Assembly: GCA_900319645.1 (NCBI GenBank)
Contig: ONPG01000007.1
Span: forward strand, 31,705 to 95,704
DNA: 64,000 bases
Direction: 5' to 3'
Origin: an uncultured Bacteroidales bacterium
GTDB lineage: Bacteria; Bacteroidota; Bacteroidia; Bacteroidales; Paludibacteraceae
The notes beneath the pieces are model-generated. The model did not search any database. It was not told where the DNA came from and was given only the letters and a program-made list of their open reading frames with translations. How positions within the stretch are numbered: the stretch's first letter is position 1; every line of letters starts with the position of its first letter. Shown here piece after piece: positions 51,711-60,041 of this stretch. A program made the translations under genes and the position numbers.

Positions 51711-51801
51711 CTGAAAAAGAGGTAGATATGTATTTTTGTGGATTTTCTTTGTAGGCGATGCGGTTTTCTTACCGCCAATTGAGGTAAAACCTTAAAAACA
51801 A

Positions 51802-52782
51802 TTGATAGCTCATTTCTTGGAATATATCAGCGTGGAGCGGAAGTACTCGCCCAGGACGGTGGAGGCGTACCGCGATGACCTGCGTGATTTCTGCCGGTTC
51901 CTGGGCTGGGAACCGGAGGAGTTCGACCCCTCCGAGATAGGCGAGGTGGACGTCAAGACCTGGATGTTAGAACTGTTGGAGACGGAGAAACAGTCGCCCC
52001 GGTCGGTCAAACGCAAACTCTCGTCCCTCCGCAGTTTCTATAAGTTCCTTCTCCGCACCGGCCGCGTGAACAAGGACATCACCGCACGTATCGCCTCGCC
52101 CAAAGCCGACAAACCCCTGCCGGTTTTCTTCCGTCCCTCCGAGATGGCTGCCGTCGAGGCCAATCTCCAGTCCGAATCAGCCAACAGCCAATCAGCACTC
52201 AGCACTCAGCCATCAGCCAACAGCGCTCAGCCATCAGCATTCACCCATCTCAGAGACTCTCTCATCATCGAGGTGCTGTACCAGACGGGGATGCGTCAGG
52301 CGGAGATGCTCGGGCTCAAGGACAGCGACTGGGATCTCCAGCAGGGCCAGGTGCGTATCTTCGGTAAACGCCGCAAGGAGCGTATCGTGCCGATAGGCGA
52401 CCACCTCATCCGGATGGTGCGTGATTACCTCGCAGCCCGCGCCGAAGCTACCGGCTCTGCCTCCTCGCCTTCGTTCTTCGTCCAGCAGTCCCGCTCCGGC
52501 GAGTTCCAGCCCCTGACCAAGCACACCTTATATACTACCGTGCGCACGCGTATGGGAGAGGTCACCACGCTCAAGAAACACTCGCCGCACGTCCTCCGCC
52601 ACACTTTCGCCACGGCGATGCTCGACAACGGCGCCGACATCCGTACTATCCAGACCCTTCTCGGTCACGCTTCGCTCAGTACGACCCAAGTCTATACCCA
52701 CACCACCTTCGATCAGATCCGCCGTGTCTATATGTCCACCCATCCCCGTGCCAAAGGCAAAGAGGGTAGCGAGGAGAAATAA
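51802..52782 (+). CDS. Site-specific tyrosine recombinase, XerC/XerD type
   Basis: 326 residues. N-terminal core-binding SAM-like domain (1-90, FLEYISVERKYSPRTVEAYRDDL) and catalytic domain with Arg165 (GMRQAEML), Lys189 (FGKRRKERIVP), His263/Arg266 (HVLRHTFATAML), His289 (LLGHASLSTTQVYTH) and Tyr298. This is the chromosome-dimer-resolution type rather than an integron or phage integrase. Start TTG at 51802. Residues about 124-147 (SANSQSALSTQPSANSAQPS) form a repeat-encoded insert in the linker before the catalytic domain, where they are likely tolerated. Confidence 0.92.
   Translation: MIAHFLEYISVERKYSPRTVEAYRDDLRDFCRFLGWEPEEFDPSEIGEVDVKTWMLELLETEKQSPRSVKRKLSSLRSFYKFLLRTGRVNKDITARIASPKADKPLPVFFRPSEMAAVEANLQSESANSQSALSTQPSANSAQPSAFTHLRDSLIIEVLYQTGMRQAEMLGLKDSDWDLQQGQVRIFGKRRKERIVPIGDHLIRMVRDYLAARAEATGSASSPSFFVQQSRSGEFQPLTKHTLYTTVRTRMGEVTTLKKHSPHVLRHTFATAMLDNGADIRTIQTLLGHASLSTTQVYTHTTFDQIRRVYMSTHPRAKGKEGSEEK
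52172..52246. repeat. CAGCCATCAGC repeat in the recombinase gene
   Basis: Units of CAGCCAATCAGCACT, CAGCACTCAGCCATCAGCCA and CAGCGCTCAGCCATCAGC. Read in frame as 24 Ser/Ala/Gln-rich residues. Confidence 0.92.
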
Positions 52783-52805
52783 GGTGCAAAAAAAGGGGGC
52801 CTATC

Positions 52806-52860
52806 CCGATATTGGCCCGATAATGGTCCGATAATGGTCCGACAATGGACCGATTAAGTC
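52806..52860. repeat. CCGATAATGGT repeat
   Basis: Five units of (C)CCGA(T/C)A(A/T)TGG(T/A) downstream of the recombinase stop. No gene is seen from 52783 to 53068. Confidence 0.85.
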
Positions 52861-53068
52861 TAATACATTTTTGAATCATTTTTGGTCATTTTCGACCTAA
52901 ACCACAGCCCGTATAGCGAAAAATCGTTTAATTCGCCCAATTCGCCGTTTGTTTTGGTGTCTTTTGTGTCCTTTGTGAACTAAAATGCCGATACTCTGGC
53001 TAATTTGCGAACAAAAACAACGAAATTAGGAATAAATGGCGTAAAATGCAAAAAAAAATCCTAAATAG

Positions 53069-53099
53069 TTGCGTATGTGGAAAAATATTCGTACCTTTG
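53069..53099 (+). promoter_or_regulatory. Promoter upstream of the candidate small RNA and leucine-rich-repeat gene
   Basis: TTGC, 19 bp, TACCTTTG. Confidence 0.85.
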
Positions 53100-53105
53100 C
53101 AACCA

Positions 53106-53278
53106 AATTGTGTTATTAAACGAACAAGCAGTAGTCCAATGAAGATGCAACTTGCTCATTATCAGGCTAATACCACCCCCCCCCTACGAAGCTCACTCGT
53201 GGTTATTGGGTAGTAACAAACAATCTTGTAGCAACGCCTAAAGCGGTGCATAGTCTCGTGCTATGTGCTGCTTTTTTT
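53106..53278 (+). ncRNA. Candidate small RNA or terminated leader
   Basis: About 170 nt between a consensus promoter and a strong terminator. No long frame fits. It can fold AATACCAC with GTGGTTATT around a C-tract loop. It could be an independent small RNA, or an attenuated leader of the following secreted-protein gene. I cannot assign it to a known family. Confidence 0.45.
53243..53278 (+). terminator. Rho-independent terminator of the candidate RNA
   Basis: GCGGTGCATAG-TCTCGTG-CTATGTGCTGC pairs over 11 bp with wobbles and is followed by seven T. Confidence 0.65.
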
Positions 53279-53283
53279 GTGTA

Positions 53284-53355
53284 GATCAGAGTAATCCGAG
53301 TAATCCGAGTAGTCTGAGTAATCAGAGTAATCCGAGTAGTCCGAGTAATCTGAAA
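53284..53355. repeat. AGTAATCCG repeat
   Basis: Eight units of the 9-nt AGTAATCCG with substitutions (AGTAGTCTG, AGTAATCAG), directly before the start codon region of the following gene. Confidence 0.92.
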
Positions 53356-53367
53356 ACAATCAAACAT

Positions 53368-55350
53368 ATGAAATCAGTCAAATTCATAATCTTATCTATC
53401 GCCCTGTGGGCGGTGATGCCGCAAGTATCGGCAGCGCTCATCGAGAACTACGTCGATCACAACCAGCCGGGTATCTACTACACGCTCAACAACGTCACGA
53501 TGACGGCGGAAGTGTCGGATGCTATAGAGCGGGAAATGAGCAGCATGTATGTGGAGATCCCCGAGAAACTGCAAACCGGTTACGGCACGATGACCGTTAC
53601 CTCGGTCGGTTCCAAAGCCTTCCAGGGCTGCGACGACATCGTAGAGGTGTTCCTGCCCAACTCCATCACCAAGATCGGCGAGAGTGCTTTCTATGGTTGC
53701 CTGTCTCTGGAGGACCTGTATCTGCCCGAGGAACTGACCGAGATACCGGATTACATGTGCAGCAAGTGTATCAACCTCTATGTGTGGCTGCCTCCTACGA
53801 TCAAGAAGATCGGCCGTATGGCCTTTGCGGCTTGTATGAACCATCTCAAATTCCTCGAGTTGCCGGAGAGTGTCCTTTCGGTAGGCGCCGAGGCGTTTAC
53901 CGAATGTGATGAACTGGTAGCCATCAATATGGCTTCTACGGTGTCTATCGGCGACTATTGCTTCGCCCGTTGCAACAAACTGCAACTGGTGGTTCTCAAC
54001 TCGTTCCTTCCGCCGATGATAGAGGAGCACACCTTCAACAATATCCCTGCGAACACTGTTATCCAGATTCCCTGCGGTGCGATGGACGGCTATCAGACGG
54101 GCACGCATTGGACTAATTTTATGGACAAGGTGAAATACAAGGAGTTCAACCACACCATCACCTATCTGCCTACGGAGCACGGACGTATCAAGCAGGCGGA
54201 AGGTCCCTGCGACCGTATCTGGGCGTTTGCCGATGCCGGCTATGTGTTCCATCAATGGACGGACGGTACGACCAAGAACCCTCACCCGCTGGATTTCACC
54301 AGCGACGTGACCCTCGGCGCCGAGTTCCGTCCGGTGAGGATGCGTATCGACCTCGATATGATCTACTACAAAGGTCAGCCGCTCGAGGGCTTTGCAGCGG
54401 ACAAATACGATTATATGTTCCATTTCCCCTACGGCACTCCGGCGGAGGACCTGCCCCAGACTGCGGATTTTACATGGGATCCGGGCGATCAGTACCAGTC
54501 GGTGGAGGTGGTGCAGTTTAGCCCCTATACCGTCAAACTGATTCTCCATACGGGCTACGATTTCGATTTCTACTACTATCTGTCTTCCTGGATTGACGCG
54601 CCGGGTTACTACTCCGTTGCGACGCTGAGCAACGAACCTCTCTGGGGCGCTACCACCGGTGACGGCAGCTATCTGCAGAACTCAACGGTGACTATCTCGG
54701 CGACTGCCGAACCGGGTTATCAGTTCTACAACTGGAACAACGCCATCACCGAGAATCCCTATACGTTCACGCTGAACGGCAACGCCACTTTCGCCGCTAC
54801 TTTCCTTCCTGATGCAGAGGAGACGATGGTGTCCGAAGTGAGTGCTACCACCGCCCATTTTGAGATGAAAACCAAGAAATGGGGCAAGAAAGGTTATTGG
54901 ATGGAGTTCTATGTGGATGCGGACCACAAAAATCTGTTCTGCAAGATGCGTTTCTACGATGACGGTACGCTTGCCAAACTCATCTGGGGGCCCGCGAGCA
55001 AGAACTACGACCCGAATGTGGATCCTAATTCTACGCCGCGCCGCGGCATACGTATGCGTGCCAAGGCAGCCGAGGAGGACGAGGCGCCTACCGATGAAGT
55101 GCAGCTGTCGTTCGACCTCACGGATCTCGATGCTTCGCAGGACTACTATTTCACCCTCATGAGTCTCAACGACGACGAGCGTGTTGTCTCTGCCCAGGCT
55201 TCGTCTTTTACTACCAAGGCGTCAATGCCTACCTCGGTTGAACAACCCGTCGAACCGCTGCTCCAGCCGCGTAAGATCCTCCGTGACGGACGTATCCTCA
55301 TCGAGTTTAACGGCAAGACCTACACCCTTACCGGCCAACGTCTGCAATAA
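53368..55350 (+). CDS. Secreted BspA-type leucine-rich-repeat protein with InlB-type repeat
   Basis: 660 residues from the ATG at 53368, which gives the signal peptide KFIILSIALWAVMPQVSA. LRR_5 units (about 65-230, SKAFQGCDDIVEVFLPNSITKIGESAFYGC) are followed by two bacterial-repeat domains (ITYLPTEHGRIKQAEGPCDR, GYVFHQWTDGTTKNPHPLDFTSD; and the later GYQFYNWNNAITENPYTF) and a C-terminal beta domain. It ends in ILRDGRILIEFNGKTYTLTG, the shared terminal motif. Expected at the cell surface, probably as an adhesin. Codons upstream of 53368 belong to the 9-nt repeat. Confidence 0.9.
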   Translation: MKSVKFIILSIALWAVMPQVSAALIENYVDHNQPGIYYTLNNVTMTAEVSDAIEREMSSMYVEIPEKLQTGYGTMTVTSVGSKAFQGCDDIVEVFLPNSITKIGESAFYGCLSLEDLYLPEELTEIPDYMCSKCINLYVWLPPTIKKIGRMAFAACMNHLKFLELPESVLSVGAEAFTECDELVAINMASTVSIGDYCFARCNKLQLVVLNSFLPPMIEEHTFNNIPANTVIQIPCGAMDGYQTGTHWTNFMDKVKYKEFNHTITYLPTEHGRIKQAEGPCDRIWAFADAGYVFHQWTDGTTKNPHPLDFTSDVTLGAEFRPVRMRIDLDMIYYKGQPLEGFAADKYDYMFHFPYGTPAEDLPQTADFTWDPGDQYQSVEVVQFSPYTVKLILHTGYDFDFYYYLSSWIDAPGYYSVATLSNEPLWGATTGDGSYLQNSTVTISATAEPGYQFYNWNNAITENPYTFTLNGNATFAATFLPDAEETMVSEVSATTAHFEMKTKKWGKKGYWMEFYVDADHKNLFCKMRFYDDGTLAKLIWGPASKNYDPNVDPNSTPRRGIRMRAKAAEEDEAPTDEVQLSFDLTDLDASQDYYFTLMSLNDDERVVSAQASSFTTKASMPTSVEQPVEPLLQPRKILRDGRILIEFNGKTYTLTGQRLQ

Positions 55351-55440
55351 AAATCCGTCACATCTGTTTAATTTGTGGACAAACAAAACAACAACAATAC
55401 TAATTAACCCTATTTATTAACCACAAAAAACTCAAACATT

Positions 55441-58419
55441 ATGAGAAAATTTAAATTACTCGCTGTGTTGGCAGCAACGATGTTTGCTGCAACCAATCTG
55501 TGGGCAACTCCCGCTGACATCGGAGATGGAACCGGTCTGCAATGGGAAATTACAGGAACCACGCTAACTATTACGTACGATGGTGAAGGATCAGGTATTA
55601 TGCCGAATTACATTAAAGTTGGTACGAGTTCTACTGCTCCTTGGGTCGCAGGTTTTAGCACGGTTACGGAAATCCAGTTACCTGAAGGTTTGACCAACAT
55701 TGGTAACTATGCATTCCATAACTTTAGAAACGCATCTTTAACCACTATTGATATCCCCTCTACTGTTACAAGTATTGGAGGAAGTGCTTTTGAAGAATGC
55801 AGAAATCTGACATCCATGACGATTCCTGTAGCAGTTACGCAAATAGGACAACTGGCATTCAAAAAATGCCAGGCTTTGACGTCCATTATTATACCGGCTA
55901 ATGTAACGCAAATCGGACAAAATGCGTTTGCAAACTGCTCGGTTTTGACGTCGGTGTCTTTTGCTCCATTAGTGCCTCCGACATTAGGGAATAATGTATT
56001 TTCAAGCACCCCTAACGATTTGAAGATCTACGTGCCGGATGCAAGTGCGCAAGCTTATTCCAACGCGTATGCAAGTTTCTACACAAAATTGTATAAGACT
56101 TCCAGTGGCGATCCTGCTCCGGCTCCTCAGTTGAGTGGTGATTTTGGTGCAGAGGGTAATAATCTGCATTTTGAGTATGCTGATAATGTATTGACGATTA
56201 CCGGCTCCGGTTCTACCGGTGGATTAGGTATCGGAGGAACTTCTCAACCATGGAAAGCGGTGAGGTCATTGATTCATATCATTTACTTACCCGCAGGAAT
56301 TACGTATATAGGCGCTGACGACTTCTTCAGTCTAAGCAATGTCGAGAAAATATATCTACCTGCGAACCCTGCCAACTTATCGTGGATGGAGGAAAATGAT
56401 GATTTGGGAGGCAACAGTAATACCCCCATTTGCTATGTGCCGGACGAGTACGTAGATGCCTATAATGCCAAATTCCATGCTGGAGAGATGATGGTTAATG
56501 TTACCTTTGCTGCAGCTTCCTCTGAATCAGGCAGTGGTCCCGAACCGGCAGAACCGAATGGTTTGACTGATAATGTTGATGGTAATACCCTGACAATCAT
56601 CTATGATGGTGCCGGAACAGGTATTATGGAAGACTATGAACATAATGAAGGACCTTGGTATAGTAGCCGTGCTTCCATCACATCTATCGTAATACCGAGT
56701 GGTGTGACACACATCGGCGATTATGCGTTTGAAGATTTCGTAAATTTAACATCTGTCACAATACCTTCTTCCGTTACCAGTATAGGTAAATATGCATTCT
56801 TGGGTTGCAGCCAATTGGAATCCGTTAACTTGGGTAGTGTGCAAACGATTGATGGCGGGGCGTTCTCGAATTGTGGAGCTTTAACAACGATTACCATTCC
56901 GAGTACTGTGACGGAATTAGGTAATTATGCATTCTATAGAACAGGTCTCGATATCAACCCGCTTTCTGTGATTTGCTCGCCAACCACTCCTCCTACAGTT
57001 GGAAAAGATGTGTTCCAAAACAAAAATCTAACTATTACGTATCCTAATGGTTCCGACCAAGTTTACGCAAATGAGTTTATAGAGTTTTGGCATTGTCTGC
57101 GCAATGCATCGACCAGTGCACAAGCTCCTCTGCCTCACATGAGCGGTGACTTTGGCGAAGCAAATCTGCACTGGGATCTGTCGTTTACCGGCGCAGGTGC
57201 TAAACTTTCCGAATACGATGGTGCACTGAATATTAGCGGTAGCGGTGCAATGGATGACTATATGTCCGGTTCGTTCGTTGAGACGCCATGGATGAAAGGT
57301 GCCAACTACATCAACCACGTTGTAATTGCCAATGGTGTAACCAAGATTGGTAAAGGTGCATTCTATAAGTTGCAGAAAGTGAATACTTTCATTATTCCGG
57401 CTTCAGTAACCACTATCGGTGCGGAAGCCTTCAAAGATTGCAACAACCCGGAAATGATTGTATATTGCAATGCTGACCCGAATTCATTAGATTGGCACGA
57501 CAATATTACTTCTTGGGAAGAAATGGGCATGTTCCCGGATGACTTCTTGAGTCGTACGCCCGGTCCTTGGGGATATTCGATCTTCCATACTCAAGCTACC
57601 AAGTGCGTTGTTCCGTCTCAGTGGCTGGCAACCTACAAATCAAAATGGTCGCATAATCCGCAGCTTCCGACGGATATTAACGTATGGTTCGCAAGCGAGT
57701 TAACAGACCAAAATGATGCTGAGACTATGAACACTATGCTGGATAACTTGGATGGTCAGGAAGTACCTGTAGTTACGATGCTTCGTCCGCTGAACCGTGA
57801 CGGCTATTTCGCTACCATCTGCTTGCCGTTCGGTATGTCGGCTGCACAGATTGCTGAGAGCTCGCTCCACGGAGCTGAGATCAAAGAGTTCGTGGAAGCT
57901 GAGGTAGATGCCGGTGTGATCAATGTGGTCTTCTCGCCGGTAACCGAGATCGTGGCGGGCAAGCCGTACTTCGTGAAATATACCAATCCGGAGTTGTTAG
58001 GTGAAGCACTTGATCGTCTGGACTTCATGGCGGTAACCATCAACAATGTTACTCCGCAGACGATTGAGCATAACGGCGTACAGATGATCGGTACCTTCGT
58101 ACCGAAAGCGGTAACTGCACAGAGCAGCATGAATGATGGCGAAGGCATTCTCTTCCTGGGCGCAAGCAACACTCTCTTCTATCCGAATGCAGCAGGTAAC
58201 ATCAAACCGTTCCGTGCTTACTTCCACTTAACAGGCGGTAGTGCTTTGGGTGCTCCGCGCAAGGGTATGCCGGCTCGTATCGTAGAGCGTCAGAACGCTC
58301 CTACGGGTGTGGATAACGCTACCAACAACGCACAATATACCAAGCGTGTTGAGAACGGTCAACTCGTTATCGAGCGTAACGGCGTGAAATACAATGCCGC
58401 AGGTCAAGTTGTTAAATAA
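55441..58419 (+). CDS. Large secreted BspA-type leucine-rich-repeat protein
   Basis: 992 residues with signal peptide (LLAVLAATMFAATNLWA). Three domains of the form GLQWEITGTTLTITYDGEGSG, then APW and LRR_5 units (PSTVTSIGGSAFEEC), recur near residues 25-210, 235-345 and 375-560, so the protein is a tandem array of the same module. The last 250 residues form a beta-rich domain (NRDGYFATICLPFGMSAAQI). It ends with RVENGQLVIERNGVKYNAAG. No own promoter was seen within the 90-bp gap, so it is probably co-transcribed with the preceding gene. Surface adhesion is inferred. Confidence 0.9.
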   Translation: MRKFKLLAVLAATMFAATNLWATPADIGDGTGLQWEITGTTLTITYDGEGSGIMPNYIKVGTSSTAPWVAGFSTVTEIQLPEGLTNIGNYAFHNFRNASLTTIDIPSTVTSIGGSAFEECRNLTSMTIPVAVTQIGQLAFKKCQALTSIIIPANVTQIGQNAFANCSVLTSVSFAPLVPPTLGNNVFSSTPNDLKIYVPDASAQAYSNAYASFYTKLYKTSSGDPAPAPQLSGDFGAEGNNLHFEYADNVLTITGSGSTGGLGIGGTSQPWKAVRSLIHIIYLPAGITYIGADDFFSLSNVEKIYLPANPANLSWMEENDDLGGNSNTPICYVPDEYVDAYNAKFHAGEMMVNVTFAAASSESGSGPEPAEPNGLTDNVDGNTLTIIYDGAGTGIMEDYEHNEGPWYSSRASITSIVIPSGVTHIGDYAFEDFVNLTSVTIPSSVTSIGKYAFLGCSQLESVNLGSVQTIDGGAFSNCGALTTITIPSTVTELGNYAFYRTGLDINPLSVICSPTTPPTVGKDVFQNKNLTITYPNGSDQVYANEFIEFWHCLRNASTSAQAPLPHMSGDFGEANLHWDLSFTGAGAKLSEYDGALNISGSGAMDDYMSGSFVETPWMKGANYINHVVIANGVTKIGKGAFYKLQKVNTFIIPASVTTIGAEAFKDCNNPEMIVYCNADPNSLDWHDNITSWEEMGMFPDDFLSRTPGPWGYSIFHTQATKCVVPSQWLATYKSKWSHNPQLPTDINVWFASELTDQNDAETMNTMLDNLDGQEVPVVTMLRPLNRDGYFATICLPFGMSAAQIAESSLHGAEIKEFVEAEVDAGVINVVFSPVTEIVAGKPYFVKYTNPELLGEALDRLDFMAVTINNVTPQTIEHNGVQMIGTFVPKAVTAQSSMNDGEGILFLGASNTLFYPNAAGNIKPFRAYFHLTGGSALGAPRKGMPARIVERQNAPTGVDNATNNAQYTKRVENGQLVIERNGVKYNAAGQVVK

Positions 58420-58467
58420 CACCCATTGGGGCAAAAAGATTATTATTTGTTTCATTGAATAAAAAAA

Positions 58468-58599
58468 ATGAATACTATGAGAAAGAATTATAATCAACCT
58501 GAGGTAAGCGTTTCGCGTCTCGCGACCCAGTCGATCATCTGCGCCAGCGTAACCGGTTTCACCATCGGCGGTGAAGCTGATCCCGAAGAGGCGTTCTAA
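58468..58599 (+). CDS. 43-residue peptide, possible modified-peptide precursor
   Basis: Starts MNTMRKNYNQPEVSVSRLAT and ends SVTGFTIGGEADPEEAF, giving 43 residues (40 from the second ATG). There is a single Cys and a GG followed by an acidic tail. Short peptides with a basic YxxPE start and a GG-acidic end are common behind secreted-protein genes in Bacteroidales and have no settled function. It is 48 bp after the leucine-rich-repeat gene and shares its terminator. The kinase/PqqD/nucleotidyltransferase cluster lies 1.4 kb away, so a role as substrate is possible but unproven. Confidence 0.7.
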   Translation: MNTMRKNYNQPEVSVSRLATQSIICASVTGFTIGGEADPEEAF

Positions 58600-58644
58600 C
58601 CATTGATCCTTTTTCCTCACCCCGTGAGGAGTAGATATTCAAAT

Positions 58645-58682
58645 AGAGTGCTCCAAGCTTTTGGGGCACTCTCTTGGTTTTT
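58645..58682 (+). terminator. Rho-independent terminator after the 43-residue peptide
   Basis: AGAGTGCTCC-AAGCTTTT-GGGGCACTCT (10 bp, one wobble) followed by CTTGGTTTTT. A smaller CCTCA-CCCCG-TGAGG hairpin precedes it. Confidence 0.85.
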
Positions 58683-58741
58683 GATGTACGTGGTCCACAG
58701 ATGAACCAGATAGAACAGATGGCTATCCATGCGGGGGGGGC

Positions 58742-58780
58742 TGGGGAGTCAACAATTATCCACAATTAAAGACAATTATT
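58742..58780. repeat. 39-bp direct repeat left of the retropepsin gene
   Basis: TGGGGAGTCAACAATTATCC then ACAATTAAAGACAATTATT, identical to 59612-59650. A related inverted form is near 26895-26930. Confidence 0.92.
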
Positions 58781-58948
58781 GGGGTTCTTATCCCTGCGGG
58801 AACGATTGTTTCACAAATGAAACAAATGAATCGAATTTTCGTTAAGCGGTTTATCAATCCTTAAAACCTGATAATCCGTCCAAAACCGGTAGATTCGTGC
58901 CGAATTACCTGCAAAATCAACTTTTCTGAACAATTTTTGCCGAAATCC

Positions 58949-58979
58949 TTGCATATATCAAAAAAATGCAGTATCTTTG
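58949..58979 (+). promoter_or_regulatory. Promoter of the retropepsin locus
   Basis: TTGC, 19 bp, TATCTTTG, 24 bp before the ATG at 59004. Confidence 0.85.
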
Positions 58980-59003
58980 CAGCGGAATAAAATCAATATT
59001 ATT

Positions 59004-59186
59004 ATGAAACAGGTTCACATGGGTGGGTATTCCATCGTAATCCCCGATAATTATGTCCACCGCGTCAAGGTGAGCCGCGTCAAAGGTTCGCACGATGTTA
59101 GACTTGGACTTGCCAAAGGAGAGCAATCTTCTGCAATTGCCAGTGCTTTTGAAAAATTCCCCTGCTGGGAAAGCGACTTACACTAA
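59004..59186 (+). CDS. N-terminal reading frame of the retropepsin locus
   Basis: 60 residues (MKQVHMGGYSIVIPDNYVHR, then VKVSRVKGSHDVRL) beginning just after the promoter. The first 35 residues look like a beta-rich start of a retropepsin-like protein and are continued sensibly by the frame starting at 59095, shifted by +1. The rest of this frame (GLAKGEQSSAIASAFEKF) is not recognisable. Either the gene is frameshifted, or the two frames are joined by a programmed +1 shift, or a short protein is translated on its own. Confidence 0.5.
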   Translation: MKQVHMGGYSIVIPDNYVHRVKVSRVKGSHDVRLGLAKGEQSSAIASAFEKFPCWESDLH

Positions 59187-59484
59187 GCTCGCGCTATGGG
59201 ACACCGGCGCAGAAATGTCCGGTGTGTGTGAGGAATTGGCTACGTGGCTGCAATTGGAGCCACGCGATGAGGGTATGTATATGCAGTCTGCTTCAGAAAC
59301 GGTATCTGTCAAAGTGGCTAATTGTCAATTTGAGTTACCCTCTGGTGAGGTTTTTGAACAAGATGTACTGATACTTCCCACTAATGATACTCCTGTTATT
59401 GTAGGATTGGATATTATCAAACAAGGCTTCTTCTCACTTAGACCGGAAGAAGAAAGTCTTCATTTCCATTACGAAATTCTCTAA
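59095..59484 (+). CDS. Retropepsin-like aspartic protease domain (second frame)
   Basis: 129 residues in the +1 frame relative to the preceding one and overlapping it by 92 bp. LALWDTGAEMSGVCEELATW is the retropepsin DTGA active-site loop, VEVxD-type FEQDVLILPTNDTPVIVGLDII is the second conserved strand pair (IVGLD). Such proteases act as dimers and occur widely in Bacteroidales with unknown substrates. The upstream half is in another frame, so the intact protein needs a frameshift or re-initiation at ATG 59095. The pair is flanked by 39-bp direct repeats. Confidence 0.75.
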   Translation: MLDLDLPKESNLLQLPVLLKNSPAGKATYTKLALWDTGAEMSGVCEELATWLQLEPRDEGMYMQSASETVSVKVANCQFELPSGEVFEQDVLILPTNDTPVIVGLDIIKQGFFSLRPEEESLHFHYEIL

Positions 59485-60041
59485 TAGTTTCTATTTTCTT
59501 TTTCCTTTGCGCAATTTTGTTGCGTGTTTTCGTGCTGTTTCGTTGAGTGTTTTTGTGCTGTTTTATTGAGCGTTTTCGTGCTGTTTTATTGCTCCGCGGA
59601 GTGGGGGGATTTGGGGAGTCAACAATTATCCACAATTAAAGACAATTATTCGCTCCGCGGGTGGGAATTTTACGCTCAGAGTATATTTTCGAGCTGCAAA
59701 TTTTACGCTCAGAGTATAATCCCAGATAAATTTTGCCAAATTGCGGAACAAAATCGCGCCAAATTGCGGAAAAGTTTCAAAAATATTTGCATAGTGGTTA
59801 TACCAAGACGATGGAGTCGGCTTATGGTCGGCTCCATGTTATGTTGTTACGCGCGAATTAATGAATGAAAGAATGAAAGAATTCGCGAATGTCCGTTTGT
59901 GGGTGTCCGTATGGGGTGTAATAAACTGGATATGTGAATGTTATACGAAACGGACAAACGGACAAACGGACATTGAGATTATTTGCGGTAGGTCGTTTAG
60001 CGGTAGGTTGTTTATTGGCTGGTTGTTTAGCGGTAGGTAGT
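59485..60041. repeat. Repeat-filled intergenic region
   Basis: 59518-59592 has three units of TTTTCGTGCTGTTTTATTGAG type. 59612-59650 is the second 39-bp direct repeat. TTTTACGCTCAGAGTATA occurs twice (59668-59685 and 59702-59719). 59946-59972 has three AAACGGACA units. 59984-60060 has GGTAGGTTGTTTAGC units reaching the kinase stop codon. No gene is supported. Confidence 0.8.

Noticed and set aside
51802-52782. Recombinase as an integrase of a mobile island
   Set aside because: No attachment-site duplication, no phage or conjugation genes nearby; domain pattern is that of housekeeping XerC/D.
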